Of a stretch of 64,000 nt of DNA, positions 43,350 through 54,382 are shown in pieces. The notes beneath the pieces are model-generated. The model saw only the letters and a program-made list of their open reading frames with translations. It was not told where the DNA came from and did not search any database. This stretch comes from Nocardiopsis_C rhodophaea. GTDB taxonomy: Bacteria; Actinomycetota; Actinomycetes; Streptosporangiales; Streptosporangiaceae. The DNA lies in assembly GCF_039530945.1 (NCBI RefSeq), contig NZ_BAAAPC010000011.1, positions 124,001-188,000 on the forward strand. The letters are read 5' to 3'. The first letter of the stretch is position 1. Each line of letters starts with the position of its first letter. The translations under genes and the position numbers were made by a program.

Positions 43350-43964
43350 TCAGGAACGCTCACACCTGGCGATCGTGCCGGGCTCCTGCTGTTCTTGCCA
43401 ACGCACAGGGCGGCCGTTCGGGTAAAAATCGTGTCTGGCCAGAAGCTCGACGCGCCTCCGTTCGCCGAAGTTGTTGAGCGTCAAGGGCCACCAGGTGATC
43501 GCCATGAGCAAGAAGCATTGCGCGAGCGTTTCCACAATCTTGGGTGCGAATCCCAGCGTGTATTCGTGGCCCCATGGATCGACTCCAGAGGCCATGGTCG
43601 CCCATACCGCGAGCGGAACCATGAACACGGCGAACGGGATGACAGGGGCCAGCACCCTCCAGACCACGTTCCTCGCGTGGTAGCGGCGCCCCGTGAGGTC
43701 GTCCCGCACCCACGCCCGGTATCGATACGGCACGCGCTTCCCAAGGAAACGGTAACCCGCCCAGTGCCACAGCGGCGGAAACTCGCGGATCCGGGTGAGT
43801 AGCCCGGCCGTCATCAACCCCCAGAGCTCGGCCCGCCCCGGTATCGACTCGTCGGGTTCACGCAGGTCCAGAGCGGTCGCCACGATCTCATCTCCGTGCC
43901 GCTCGCGGTAGTGCCGCGGGTACCAGCGCAGCGCCCGGCGCAGTTCCGACTCATAGCGGTCCAT
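43350..43964 (-). CDS. Membrane protein downstream of PadR
   Basis: A 204-residue protein from ATG 43964 (MDRYESELRRALRWYPRHYR); ATG 43982 is an alternative. The first ~70 residues are a helical soluble region (ERHGDEIVATALDLRE) like those found behind PadR regulators, then at least two membrane helices (VLAPVIPFAVFMVPLAVWA and VETLAQCFLLMAITWWPL). It is 59 nt after the padR stop on the same strand, so the regulator and this protein are co-transcribed. The function is unknown; such pairs often respond to membrane stress. Confidence 0.82.
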   Translation of the reverse strand: MDRYESELRRALRWYPRHYRERHGDEIVATALDLREPDESIPGRAELWGLMTAGLLTRIREFPPLWHWAGYRFLGKRVPYRYRAWVRDDLTGRRYHARNVVWRVLAPVIPFAVFMVPLAVWATMASGVDPWGHEYTLGFAPKIVETLAQCFLLMAITWWPLTLNNFGERRRVELLARHDFYPNGRPVRWQEQQEPGTIARCERS

Positions 43965-44023
43965 GGTCAGGCGGTCTCCCATTCCGTCGTTCCGATGCAT
44001 CGAGCGTGTGGCCGCGGTGGGCC

Positions 44024-44368
44024 CTACACGGTTCCCGCCGCCGGACGTGGCCCGGTGCCGCGGCCCAGCAGCTGGCGGGCGACGTCGGTCAGCTTGGCCA
44101 GGCGGTCGGTCTCCGCGGACAGGACGCGGCGACCATCCTCGGTCAGTCGGTAATAGCGCCGGTTGCGGCCCCGTACGACCTCTTGACCGGACACCTCCAC
44201 CAGGCCCTCCGTGGCCAGGCGGTCCAGCGCTCCGTAGAGCGTCCCGGCACCGAGTTTGACCCGGTCGTCGGACAACCTCCGGACCGCGGTGATGATGCCG
44301 TACCCGTGCAGCTGCTCCCCCTCGGCAAGAGCCAGCAGCACGAGGTAGCTCTGCTCTCTCAGTGCCAT
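44024..44368 (-). CDS. PadR-family transcriptional regulator
   Basis: A 114-residue PadR regulator: SYLVLLALAEGEQLHGYGII, VKLGAGTLYGALDRLATEGL and RRYYRLTEDGRRVL are canonical. It should act as a homodimeric repressor of its own operon with the following membrane protein. The region before its start contains GATATATATC (44373-44382) and further AT-rich dyads, a probable operator. Confidence 0.93.
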   Translation of the reverse strand: MALREQSYLVLLALAEGEQLHGYGIITAVRRLSDDRVKLGAGTLYGALDRLATEGLVEVSGQEVVRGRNRRYYRLTEDGRRVLSAETDRLAKLTDVARQLLGRGTGPRPAAGTV

Positions 44369-44665
44369 AGGGGATATATATCAGATGACGACATATACTG
44401 CCACGCGACATGCTGATCCTCGGAGGCGGCCGGCACATGGGGCCGCCACCCACCCTGCGGGGCGCCCAAGAGCGAACACGCGTCGAGCCACGGCTGGTTC
44501 GGTCCGCGGAGCGGCCTGTGGGTAGCTTCTACGCTCGCGCACCAAACTCGCTGGCTCCGTACGCGAGGCGCGGGAGCTTTTTCGTCGCCCGCGGGGGTGA
44601 ACGGCCGCGAGGGACGCGGTCGGATACGCTATCGCCCGCCCTCCCGCAACCGATGGGAATTCCAC
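44369..44665. promoter_or_regulatory. Divergent region between padR and ABC transporter genes
   Basis: About 297 bases without a gene. The 10-bp palindrome GATATATATC (44373-44382) lies directly before padR and, with the TATATCAGATGACGACATATA stretch, is the likely PadR operator and promoter. The rest leads to the ABC ATPase gene. Confidence 0.5.
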
Positions 44666-45334
44666 ATGCCAAACCCCGTGATCGCGATGACCGATGTCGT
44701 CCGTCGGTACGGCGATCGCCGGGTCCTCGGCCCGCTCAGTCTCAACCTCGACCCCGGTGAGTGCCTGGCGGTGACAGGGCCGAACGGGGCGGGGAAATCC
44801 ACACTCGTCCGCATTGCCGGAGGCCGCGAGTTACCAGATGAAGGTGTCGTGGAGGTCTGCTCACGTACGCCGAACGAGTTCGCGCGCGAGTTCCGCCGCA
44901 ACGTCTCCCTACTCGACGAGGCCGCTTTCTACCCAGACCTGACAGTGCGCGAGCACCTGGAGCTGATCGCGGTCGGGCATGGCTGCGGCGCCGAGAGTAG
45001 GCACGTGGTCACGGCGGCATTGCGGCGATGCCGACTGGTCGAGCACGCCGACCTTACTCCGGGACGGTTGTCCAGGGGGCTCCAGCAGCTCACCCTCATC
45101 GCCACACTCCTCGTCCGCCCGAACGCCCGTTTGCTCATCCTTGACGAACCGGAGCGCCATCTCGATGCTGCGGCGCGCGACTCTCTCACTGAATTGCTGG
45201 CCGAAGCCAAATCCGCGGGCTCGGCGATTCTTCTCGCCACGCACCACGAAACCCTCGTCGATCGCCTCGCCGACATGCGTCTCCGTATCGCCGATGGCAC
45301 CGCCCGTACAGACGCTCCCAAGGGACAGCGGTGA
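44666..45334 (+). CDS. ABC transporter ATP-binding protein
   Basis: A 222-residue ATPase: Walker A GPNGAGKST, signature LSRGLQQ, Walker B LLILDEPERHLD and H-loop ATHH. ATG 44666 (MPNPVIAMTDVVRRYGDRR) has a GGGAA site. The stop overlaps the start of the permease gene (GTGA), so the two form one transporter. The substrate is unknown; small ATPases of this type act as exporters. Confidence 0.92.
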   Translation: MPNPVIAMTDVVRRYGDRRVLGPLSLNLDPGECLAVTGPNGAGKSTLVRIAGGRELPDEGVVEVCSRTPNEFAREFRRNVSLLDEAAFYPDLTVREHLELIAVGHGCGAESRHVVTAALRRCRLVEHADLTPGRLSRGLQQLTLIATLLVRPNARLLILDEPERHLDAAARDSLTELLAEAKSAGSAILLATHHETLVDRLADMRLRIADGTARTDAPKGQR

Positions 45335-47001
45335 CCGCCCGAGCACCGTCCACCGCTCCACGAGCCCACGCCCGCAGCGGCGATGCGGCCCAGCTCGTAA
45401 CACGCCACCTTCGCACGGCACGGCGTGCCGCCCGCGGACGCCGGAGCGACGATCGGGCCTTCACTGTCTACGTCGGCGTCTTCGCCGCAACCATGGCGGG
45501 GCTGTCGCTGATGTCCTGGCTGGCCTCGGCACTGGCTGACCCCGACCTGCCTTCATGGGCGAACCGGGCATCGGGGGCGCTTCCGGCGGTCCTCACCGCG
45601 GCCGCGCTGGCCACCCTATGGATCTCGGCCCGAGACGCGCTGGTCAGAGGCCCGCTCGCCGTCGATCGGCCGATGATCGACTGGCTGCTCTCCCTGCCCG
45701 TCGACCGCCGACAGCTGTTGCGCCCTCTCTTCGCGAGGGCCCTCCTGATCCGAGGGGCGACCGGGGCCGGCGTCGGCCTGCTCTCCGTGGCGGCGGTCGG
45801 CTCCGCTGTGCGTCGTCTGCCCGATGACACCGCGCCGTGGGCGCTGTTCGCGCCGGCTTTGTCGGCCGGGACGCTGCTGGGTGTGCTCAGCGCCGCGATC
45901 GCGGTGATCGTCCTATACAGCCGCCGTTCCCGTACCGTGATGGCCTGGCTGACTCCGGTCTATCTCGCTGCCTTGGCCACCCTGGCTGGCATAGCGTTGT
46001 GCGCCGCCGACAGCGAAAGCGCGGCCACGCCGATAGCGCTGGCGTCGGGGCCATGGGGATGGGCGGCCCACGGAGTACTCGCTTCGGTGGGAGCAGCCCC
46101 TGTCGGCGGATGGATCTCGCTCGGGGCACTTGCCGTCACCACCACGGCGGCCGTCCTTCTCGCCGACCGGATTCTCGCGTTCATCCCGACCTCCGCACTC
46201 CGAGCACGAGCCGACATGCATGCGGGCGTGCGGACCGGTATGTGGATGAGCGAGGCTAACTGGCTGCACGACACACTGCGTGAAGGGGATGGGCCCCTCC
46301 TCACCTGGCTGCGCTTGCCGCAGCCCCCACGGCCATGGGCGGTCGTGCCCTGGCGGGACGCGACTGGACTGGTCCGCGCCCCGTCTTCCCTGGTACGCGC
46401 CTGGGTGGCCGTCTCGATGGCCGTGCTCGCCGTGAGCGCGGGCGTGGGCGCCGCGCCCGCGCTGCGCGCAGGGGCAGCCGTCGCAGGCGGAGCACTCCTC
46501 TTTATCGCGGCTTCGTCCCTGGCGGGCGGGGCACGCTTCACCGCGTCGGTACCCCGCAGAATCCTGTTCTTCCCGCATCGGCCGGAGACGGCCGTGCTGC
46601 TGCACGGCTGCGCCCCGCTGATAGCTCTGGGTGCCCTCGCGCTCCCCGCGATCGCGGCCGCTGTCCTGGCAGGCGCCACCGAGAGCCTCCTGGTGCTGGC
46701 GATGCTGCCCGCTGCCGTTGCCGGCGTGCTCGCCGGAGTGTTCCGCGGTTCTCTTCCAGCGCACATGTGGATCGGTTACGAGACCCCAATGGGAAACACC
46801 GCTCCGCTCCAGCTTCTGGGGTGGCAGGCGCAGGGACCCATCGCGGTGGTGACAGTCGTCGCCCCAGCGCTGGGGGCGTGGCTTCCGGCCTCCGCCGCGT
46901 CCGCCTGGACCGTACTGGCCACGCTGCTGCTGGGCAGCTGGGCGTTCCGCAGGGGCCGTCAGGCTGTCCGCGGTGGCGGCCCGTCCCCACGGACGGACTG
47001 A
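45331..47001 (+). CDS. DUF6297 ABC transporter membrane protein
   Basis: A 556-residue multi-pass protein with about 11-12 hydrophobic helices, such as VYVGVFAATMAGLSLMSWLA, VMAWLTPVYLAALATLAGIA and LLVLAMLPAAVAGVLAGVF. It fits the DUF6297 family, usually encoded right after an ABC ATPase. The motif RPMIDWLLSLPVDRRQLLRP resembles the coupling region of ABC-2-like permeases. Starts at GTG 45331 overlapping the ATPase stop by 4 nt. Probably a full-length exporter membrane subunit; the cargo is unknown. Confidence 0.85.
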   Translation: MTARAPSTAPRAHARSGDAAQLVTRHLRTARRAARGRRSDDRAFTVYVGVFAATMAGLSLMSWLASALADPDLPSWANRASGALPAVLTAAALATLWISARDALVRGPLAVDRPMIDWLLSLPVDRRQLLRPLFARALLIRGATGAGVGLLSVAAVGSAVRRLPDDTAPWALFAPALSAGTLLGVLSAAIAVIVLYSRRSRTVMAWLTPVYLAALATLAGIALCAADSESAATPIALASGPWGWAAHGVLASVGAAPVGGWISLGALAVTTTAAVLLADRILAFIPTSALRARADMHAGVRTGMWMSEANWLHDTLREGDGPLLTWLRLPQPPRPWAVVPWRDATGLVRAPSSLVRAWVAVSMAVLAVSAGVGAAPALRAGAAVAGGALLFIAASSLAGGARFTASVPRRILFFPHRPETAVLLHGCAPLIALGALALPAIAAAVLAGATESLLVLAMLPAAVAGVLAGVFRGSLPAHMWIGYETPMGNTAPLQLLGWQAQGPIAVVTVVAPALGAWLPASAASAWTVLATLLLGSWAFRRGRQAVRGGGPSPRTD

Positions 47002-47374
47002 CGTTACGGTCCGTGCGATGCCTGATGTCCTGGCTGTCGACCGCCAGTGCACGAGGGCCGCGGCTTGCCGTCATCACCGGGCCCGCGAACGTCCTTCAGC
47101 ATCGCGTTGAAGATGTCCGTCGTCACTGTCCAGCCGCCACCGTGCACGGCTCGACAGGCTCGATCGGCACCGACGACAGCCAGCGGGGCGCCTGGCGCTA
47201 CCTGACCGAAAGGCAGGGGGCGGGGGCGGCGGGCCGGACACCGCGAGGCACGGAAAAGGTCCCAGGCGGCTTTCCCCGCGGGTTCGTCGCCTCCGCAGTA
47301 CGGCGCGTCGCGACAAGACTCGCGTCCTCCGGGAAACGCGTCCCCTTCCACCAGCGGAGTCGGCCCGGGACGCG
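47002..47374. other. Gene-free stretch between the ABC transporter and Gfo/Idh/MocA genes
   Basis: About 373 bases between convergent genes. Open frames here lack protein-like character. No clear terminator hairpin was identified by eye. Confidence 0.4.
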
Positions 47375-48475
47375 CTAGGTCGACGTTCCCCATCCCGCGG
47401 ACTCCCCCAGGTCGACGGTGCCGCCGGTCCGTGTGCTGCGGCGGGCGGCTTCGATGACCTCCAGGCCGTGCACCACCTCATGCGGTTCCACCGGGATTGG
47501 TTCCCCCTCGGCGACCGCGTCGCGGAGGGCCGCGTAAAACGCCAGGTAGTCGCCGCGTTCGGACGGTACCGGGCGCAGGTCGCCATCGGCACCGATGCGG
47601 CCCCATGCCGACTCGGGCTCGACTCCCCAGTCGGCGGAGTCCGGGCGCTGCCCCTCTCCGAGTCGCGCCTCCTGCCCGTCGAAGCCGTCGATCGTGAACG
47701 CCGCGCGGTCGCCGAGGACACGGAAGCGCGGGCCGGGCTGGGCGCTCAGCGCGTTCATCCACAGGTGCGACCGAACCCCGCGGGTGTGGGTCAGTGCCAG
47801 GAAGGAGTCGTCATCGGCGGCGACGCCGTCGCGGCGGGCGTCGAGTTCGGCGTAGACGGAGGACACCGGACCGAAGAGGTTGATCGCCTGGTCGATGAGG
47901 TGTGGTCCGAGGTCGTAGAGGATCCCGGCTCCGTCGTCGGCACCGCCACGCTCGCGCCAGGTCTGCTTGGCTGTCGGCCGCCACCGTTCGAACCGGGACT
48001 CGAAGCGGTGGACCCGGCCCAGCTCCCCCTCCTCGATGAGCTTCCACAGGGTCAGAAAGTCACTGTCCCAGCGTCGGTTCTGGTAGACGGTGAGGACCTG
48101 ACCGAGCTGTTCCGCCTCCTCGGTGAGTTGGCGCGCGTCGTCGGCGGTGAGCGCGAACGGCTTGTCGACCACGACAGCCATGCCGGCCTTGAGCGCGGCG
48201 CGGGCGAGCGTCGCGTGGGTGGCGTTGGGGGTGGTGATGACGGCGATCTCGAACTCGTCGCTTCGCTGCCACAGCTCCTCGGCGGAGGTGATCACCGTCG
48301 CGTGCGGGTAGCGAGCGCGTACGGCGGCCTGCCGCTCCGGGTTACCCGTCACGACCGCGGACAGCCGCAGCCCGGGAGTGGCGTCGACCAGCGGCGCGTG
48401 GAACACCTCACCGCCCTTGCCGTAGCCGATGACGGCGACATGCAGTTCTCGTTCGGCACCGTTCGCAGAGCTCAT
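47375..48475 (-). CDS. Gfo/Idh/MocA-family oxidoreductase
   Basis: A 366-residue NAD(P)-dependent sugar-type dehydrogenase. The Rossmann motif VIGYGKGGEVFHAP is near the N-terminus, and the EKP-like VVDKPFA (Lys about residue 112) and GGILYDLGPHLIDQA-like GAGILYDLGPHLIDQ give the catalytic core. ATG 48475 has an AGGA site. It begins 6 nt after the MFS stop, so the two are in one transcription unit. The likely substrate is a sugar or inositol derivative, not determined. Confidence 0.92.
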   Translation of the reverse strand: MSSANGAERELHVAVIGYGKGGEVFHAPLVDATPGLRLSAVVTGNPERQAAVRARYPHATVITSAEELWQRSDEFEIAVITTPNATHATLARAALKAGMAVVVDKPFALTADDARQLTEEAEQLGQVLTVYQNRRWDSDFLTLWKLIEEGELGRVHRFESRFERWRPTAKQTWRERGGADDGAGILYDLGPHLIDQAINLFGPVSSVYAELDARRDGVAADDDSFLALTHTRGVRSHLWMNALSAQPGPRFRVLGDRAAFTIDGFDGQEARLGEGQRPDSADWGVEPESAWGRIGADGDLRPVPSERGDYLAFYAALRDAVAEGEPIPVEPHEVVHGLEVIEAARRSTRTGGTVDLGESAGWGTST

Positions 48476-48480
48476 GGTCC

Positions 48481-49755
48481 TCACGCTATCCATCGGCGAT
48501 GCCCGGAATCACCGACCGGCTGCCCCTCTCGACGCGGACGTTCGGCTCGACACGCGGCGTACGCGAGTGCGGCAGCGATCTCGACACCGGCGGCCGACGC
48601 GAGGGCTCCGCCCAGGGACCACGTCGAGAGGGGACCAGCGAGCGCGGATCCGACGGCGAACCCGGTGATCTTGAAGCTCGCGCCGGTGGTGAAGATCTGG
48701 CTGCGCAGGTGGTCCGGAGCCTCACGGTGGCGGATCGCGATCAGCGCCGCCAGCTGCGGGCCGTCGGCCGCACCGGCGACCACCGCGGCCGTGATGAGGA
48801 GTGGTGCCGCGTACCCGGTTACCCCGCTGCCGGCGTGCACGGACGCGATCGCGGCCAATGCCACGGAGAAGGCGACAGCGAGTATGACCGCGCTGAGCCA
48901 GAGGATCCGGTCCGGCGGACCGGCGCTCCCAGGTCGTCGCGCGAGCAACGCGTTGGCGGCAAGCGCGGCCCCCGCCACCGCCGCAAGCAGCAGGGCGCCA
49001 TGGCGGGCGTCGCCGAACACCGGCTCGGCGAGCAACGGGCAGGAGACGACGAACATGCCGATGCCGACGTAGGAGATCGTCGAGGTCGCCGTCGCACGGA
49101 ACAGCGGACGCCCGTGCATGATCGCGCGCAGGCCGGAAACGAGGTGGCGCGGGACGCTGCGTCGCGGGCCCGACGGGCGCCAGGCAGGCGACGCGTGCGC
49201 GTAGGGCAGCGTCCATGCTGCTGGGAGGGCCAGAGCGATGAGCGCGACCGACACTGCCACCGCCATGGCGGCTCCGGCTGCCCAGGCGACCAGCCCCGCC
49301 GCTGCGGGCCCGACAAGGCTAGCCAGGCTGAAGGTCATGGCGTCATGGGCCGTAGCGCGCGAGAGCCCAGCGGCCGGGGCCACTCGCGGCAGCTGGGATG
49401 TCCAGCCTCCCGCCAGCGCCGGCCCCAGCAGTCCTGTAAGCAACGCGATGCCGACAACCGCAGGGGTAGGGAGCCGCCCGAGACTCACGAGGATCGCCGC
49501 CAGCCCGGCGGCGTAACCCGCGAGCGCGAAGGCGAGTACGCGACCCGGCCGGTCGGACCGGTCCAGCAGCACACCGAGGAGGGGGCCGCCGATCACCGCG
49601 GAGATGGTGACGCCCGCGAGCAGTGCCGACCCCGAGGTAGCGGACCCCGTGACGGCGAGCCCCAGAAGGAGGAGCGCCGGTCCGGACATCTCGTCCCCGA
49701 TGCGGGCCGAGGCGCCACCCGCCAGGTATCCCCGGAGTATGTAACGCGAATTCAC
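48481..49755 (-). CDS. MFS transporter
   Basis: A ~424-residue major facilitator with 12 helices and VLLDRSDRPGRVLAFALAGY as motif A. GTG 49755 (VNSRYILRGYLAG) is a plausible start although no ribosome site is seen; the transcript may be leaderless. It is divergent from the CGNR zinc-finger regulator across a nested palindromic operator and upstream of the Gfo/Idh/MocA gene. Substrate unknown. Confidence 0.85.
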   Translation of the reverse strand: MNSRYILRGYLAGGASARIGDEMSGPALLLLGLAVTGSATSGSALLAGVTISAVIGGPLLGVLLDRSDRPGRVLAFALAGYAAGLAAILVSLGRLPTPAVVGIALLTGLLGPALAGGWTSQLPRVAPAAGLSRATAHDAMTFSLASLVGPAAAGLVAWAAGAAMAVAVSVALIALALPAAWTLPYAHASPAWRPSGPRRSVPRHLVSGLRAIMHGRPLFRATATSTISYVGIGMFVVSCPLLAEPVFGDARHGALLLAAVAGAALAANALLARRPGSAGPPDRILWLSAVILAVAFSVALAAIASVHAGSGVTGYAAPLLITAAVVAGAADGPQLAALIAIRHREAPDHLRSQIFTTGASFKITGFAVGSALAGPLSTWSLGGALASAAGVEIAAALAYAACRAERPRREGQPVGDSGHRRWIA

Positions 49756-49802
49756 AAGGATGACGTTACATGGGTAACGCAGAATTTTACACACCGCGTT
49801 AC
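49741..49802. promoter_or_regulatory. Nested double-palindrome operator
   Basis: Four half-sites are symmetric about one centre: GTAACGCG (49741-49748), CGTTAC (49764-49769), GTAACG (49774-49779) and CGCGTTAC (49795-49802). The inner pair forms CGTTAC-ATGG-GTAACG. It covers the possible starts of both the MFS and the CGNR-regulator genes, so binding would repress both. Confidence 0.7.
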
Positions 49803-49811
49803 TGTCGGAGT

Positions 49812-50414
49812 ATGTCGCACACGGGTTCCGATCCCCTTGCCGGGCGCTCGATGCGTGCGGTCGCCGACCGCACTGTCGATCTGGTCAACGCCCTCTATCC
49901 ATCACCGGCCGATCCGGACGCTGTCGCAGATGTCCTGCGCGCCCACGGGGAGACCGATCCCCTCCATCTGACGCGCGCGGACGTGGACACCATGGCGCTC
50001 GTCGCCCGCCAGCTGCGCGAGGTCTTCGCGGCCACCGACACCGGCCAGGCCGCCGCCCGGGTCAACCACCTGCTCGCGGAGCACGCGCGCCCGCCCCGCC
50101 TCACCGATCACGGCGGAACGTCCAACTGGCACCTCCACCTCGACAGCCACGACGACGCCCCATGGCCAGAGTGGATGCTGACCTCGTCCTGCATGGCGTT
50201 CGCGGTGCTCATCGCCGACCGCCAGCGCAAGCCCGGAGGGATCTGCTCATCACCGACTTGCCAGCACGTCTACATCGCGCTCGGCCGCGGTGCCCCGCGC
50301 CGTTTCTGCTCTCCCCGATGCGCCACGCGGGAACGCGTCGCAGCGCACCGTCGAGCAGGAAGGCCGGAGAAAGCAGACCAGGACACCGCGCACCCCGAGA
50401 CTGGCGTCCTTTAA
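49812..50414 (+). CDS. CGNR zinc-finger (ABATE-domain) transcriptional regulator
   Basis: A 200-residue protein: an N-terminal ABATE-like helical domain (AVADRTVDLVNALYPSP, ADPDAVADVLRAHG) and a C-terminal CGNR-type zinc finger GICSSPTCQHVYIAL ... RRFCSPRCATRERVAAH. The CGNR tetrad itself is CATR here. Such proteins act as DNA-binding regulators. ATG 49812 lacks a good ribosome site; ATG 49770, preceded by AAGGA, would add 14 residues but sits inside the operator. It most likely autoregulates and controls the divergent MFS gene. Confidence 0.85.
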   Translation: MSHTGSDPLAGRSMRAVADRTVDLVNALYPSPADPDAVADVLRAHGETDPLHLTRADVDTMALVARQLREVFAATDTGQAAARVNHLLAEHARPPRLTDHGGTSNWHLHLDSHDDAPWPEWMLTSSCMAFAVLIADRQRKPGGICSSPTCQHVYIALGRGAPRRFCSPRCATRERVAAHRRAGRPEKADQDTAHPETGVL

Positions 50415-50594
50415 GCGGTATCCGGCCTCGCACGGTGCTGGGCGGTCGTGGTCGCGCCGACCACTGCGACCACCGGCGACGACGGCAGGCACGGGCGCCT
50501 GCGCCTCGCGAAACGATTCGAGATCGTTGACGGGGGGTTGGCCGAACCAATCGTGCACACCCAGCACCTGTCCCCCGCTAGGTGGGGAAGAGGG

Positions 50595-51011
50595 CTACTC
50601 GCAGCCCACCCCGTCGCGGTCGCGGTCAAGGTGTAGTCCGTACCCCGGGTCCCCCTCACGCACTGGTGCGGCACCGGCGGCGCGCGCGGCGTCGCAGTTC
50701 TCGTAGAACTCGTCCCGCCCCCGTCCGCCGCCTCCCTGAGGTGCGGGCGGTTGCTCGGTGACGGTCTCCCGCACCGTTCTGGTGGCTTCGACAGTCTGTG
50801 TGGCGGTCGCAGTGGTCTCGATGGTGCGCGTGGCGGTCACCGTGACGGTAGGCGCCGGGGCCGGGGCGGCGCCCTGCGGGTCGCCGTTGTCCGGGCTTCC
50901 TGCACACCCTTGAGCGAAAGCCGCGATCACGAGGGCTCCGAAAACGGCGGTCGCAGTGAAAAAGGTTGCTCGCGTGGCGCCCGGTACCAGTGTGGTGGGT
51001 TTTGTTGGCAT
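50595..51011 (-). CDS. Excalibur-domain lipoprotein
   Basis: A ~138-residue secreted protein. From ATG 51011 (MPTKPTTLVPGA) a hydrophobic segment (FFTATAVFGALVIAAFA) leads to a lipobox-like FAQGC. A Thr/Val-rich linker (TVTVTATRTIETTATATQT) precedes a C-terminal Excalibur calcium-binding motif (FYENCDAARAAGAAP, ending DRDRDGVGCE). ATG 51029 is an alternative start. It is probably a cell-envelope calcium-binding protein; the partner is unknown. Confidence 0.88.
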   Translation of the reverse strand: MPTKPTTLVPGATRATFFTATAVFGALVIAAFAQGCAGSPDNGDPQGAAPAPAPTVTVTATRTIETTATATQTVEATRTVRETVTEQPPAPQGGGGRGRDEFYENCDAARAAGAAPVREGDPGYGLHLDRDRDGVGCE

Positions 51012-51029
51012 AGGGGCATGATGCCCCAT

Positions 51030-51389
51030 TCTTCACCGCGGTTTTCGGACAATTCCCTCCAGGTGCTGAAACGCATCCGCGGGGTGCCACTTCCCGCTCG
51101 CCTCGCTCCGGCCTTCGCACCAGTGGAATCACCACTCACGGTGGCACCAGATGGGAGCGCGAATCACCTGCACGGCCAGCCGTGCCATGGCACACGCGAA
51201 AAAGTGGGCCCTGTTCCTAGAGTGGACCGACCACCCCTCGCCCGCCAGGGTCCTGCCATCTCCCCTACAAACCGGGCGGGCAGGGCAGCCGGCCGCGTCA
51301 GGAGCCGTGGCAAGGCCGCTTACCGAAAGCAACGGGGCTGTTGGCTGAAGCGTCAGCCAACAGCCCCGTTCCGCATGACGGTCGGCCTC
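51030..51389. other. Region between lon and the Excalibur gene
   Basis: About 360 bases without a gene. It contains the lon terminator hairpin (51331-51370) and the promoter region of the Excalibur gene. Confidence 0.5.
51331..51370 (-). terminator. lon terminator
   Basis: A perfect 18-bp stem with arms 51331-51348 (AACGGGGCTGTTGGCTGA) and 51353-51370, loop AGCG, 20 nt after the lon stop. Confidence 0.88.
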
Positions 51390-53816
<2,427 letters not shown>

Positions 53817-53829
53817 CGAACCCTCCTTG

Positions 53830-53848
53830 TTGAGTCACTATCACTCAA
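53830..53848. promoter_or_regulatory. HAIR-like HspR operator of lon
   Basis: TTGAGT-CACTATC-ACTCAA fits the HspR inverted repeat (CTTGAGT-N7-ACTCAAG) except the outermost base pair. It is 13 nt before the lon start codon. In Streptomyces HspR is known to repress lon through such sites. Confidence 0.85.
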
Positions 53849-53952
53849 TAAAAAAGAGTCGGGTTTTGTTCCCCTCGCGGCGTTCGCCGTGAGCGATCGC
53901 GATCCGAGGCGCCGCGCGCTCCTTGACACCCTCTCCCCTGACGCGCATAATC

Positions 53953-53981
53953 AACCTATAGGTTAAACAACCGAGAGGTTG
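53953..53981. promoter_or_regulatory. Two tandem ArsR operators
   Basis: AACCTATAGGTT (53953-53964, perfect palindrome) and CAACC-GAGA-GGTTG (53968-53981) are both AACC-N4-GGTT dyads with centres 16 bp apart. They lie 8-37 bp before the ArsR ATG (53990), as expected for autoregulation. Confidence 0.7.
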
Positions 53982-53989
53982 AATAGGGT

Positions 53990-54382
53990 ATGGAAGAAGA
54001 TCAGCTCAGCCTGACGTTCGCGGCGCTGGCCGACCCCACCCGGCGGGAGATCCTGGCCCGCCTGGCCGAGGGTGAGGCAACGGTGAACGAACTGGCCGAG
54101 CCCTTCTCCGTCAGCCTCCAGGCGATCTCCAAACACCTGAAGGTGCTCGAACGCGCGGGCCTCATCAGCCGGGGACGCAGCGCCCAGTGGCGGCCGTGCC
54201 GCCTGGAGGCGGCGCCGTTGCAATCAGCCTCCGACTGGATCGAGCGCTACCGGGCCAGCTGGGAAGAGCGGTTCGACCGCCTCGACCAGGAGATCAAGAG
54301 CCTCCAGCACCGCATGCACGCCAACCGCGAGACCCATCGGCAGGATCACCAGGACCAAGGGGACGAGAACCATGGCCGATAG
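53990..54382 (+). CDS. ArsR-family transcriptional regulator
   Basis: A 130-residue winged-helix protein: LTFAALADPTRREILARLAE and SVSLQAISKHLKVLERAGL are canonical ArsR. No metal-binding Cys motif (CVCDL type) is visible. The tail is rich in His/Gln/Asp/Glu (HRQDHQDQGDENHG). The ATG is very close to AGGG, so translation may be weak or leaderless. It overlaps the AHSA1-domain gene by 11 nt, the common ArsR/SRPBCC pairing. Confidence 0.93.
   Translation: MEEDQLSLTFAALADPTRREILARLAEGEATVNELAEPFSVSLQAISKHLKVLERAGLISRGRSAQWRPCRLEAAPLQSASDWIERYRASWEERFDRLDQEIKSLQHRMHANRETHRQDHQDQGDENHGR

Noticed and set aside
47004..47393. Open frame in the gap before the Gfo/Idh/MocA gene
   Set aside because: No ribosome site, no family resemblance, and codon bias unlike the true genes.
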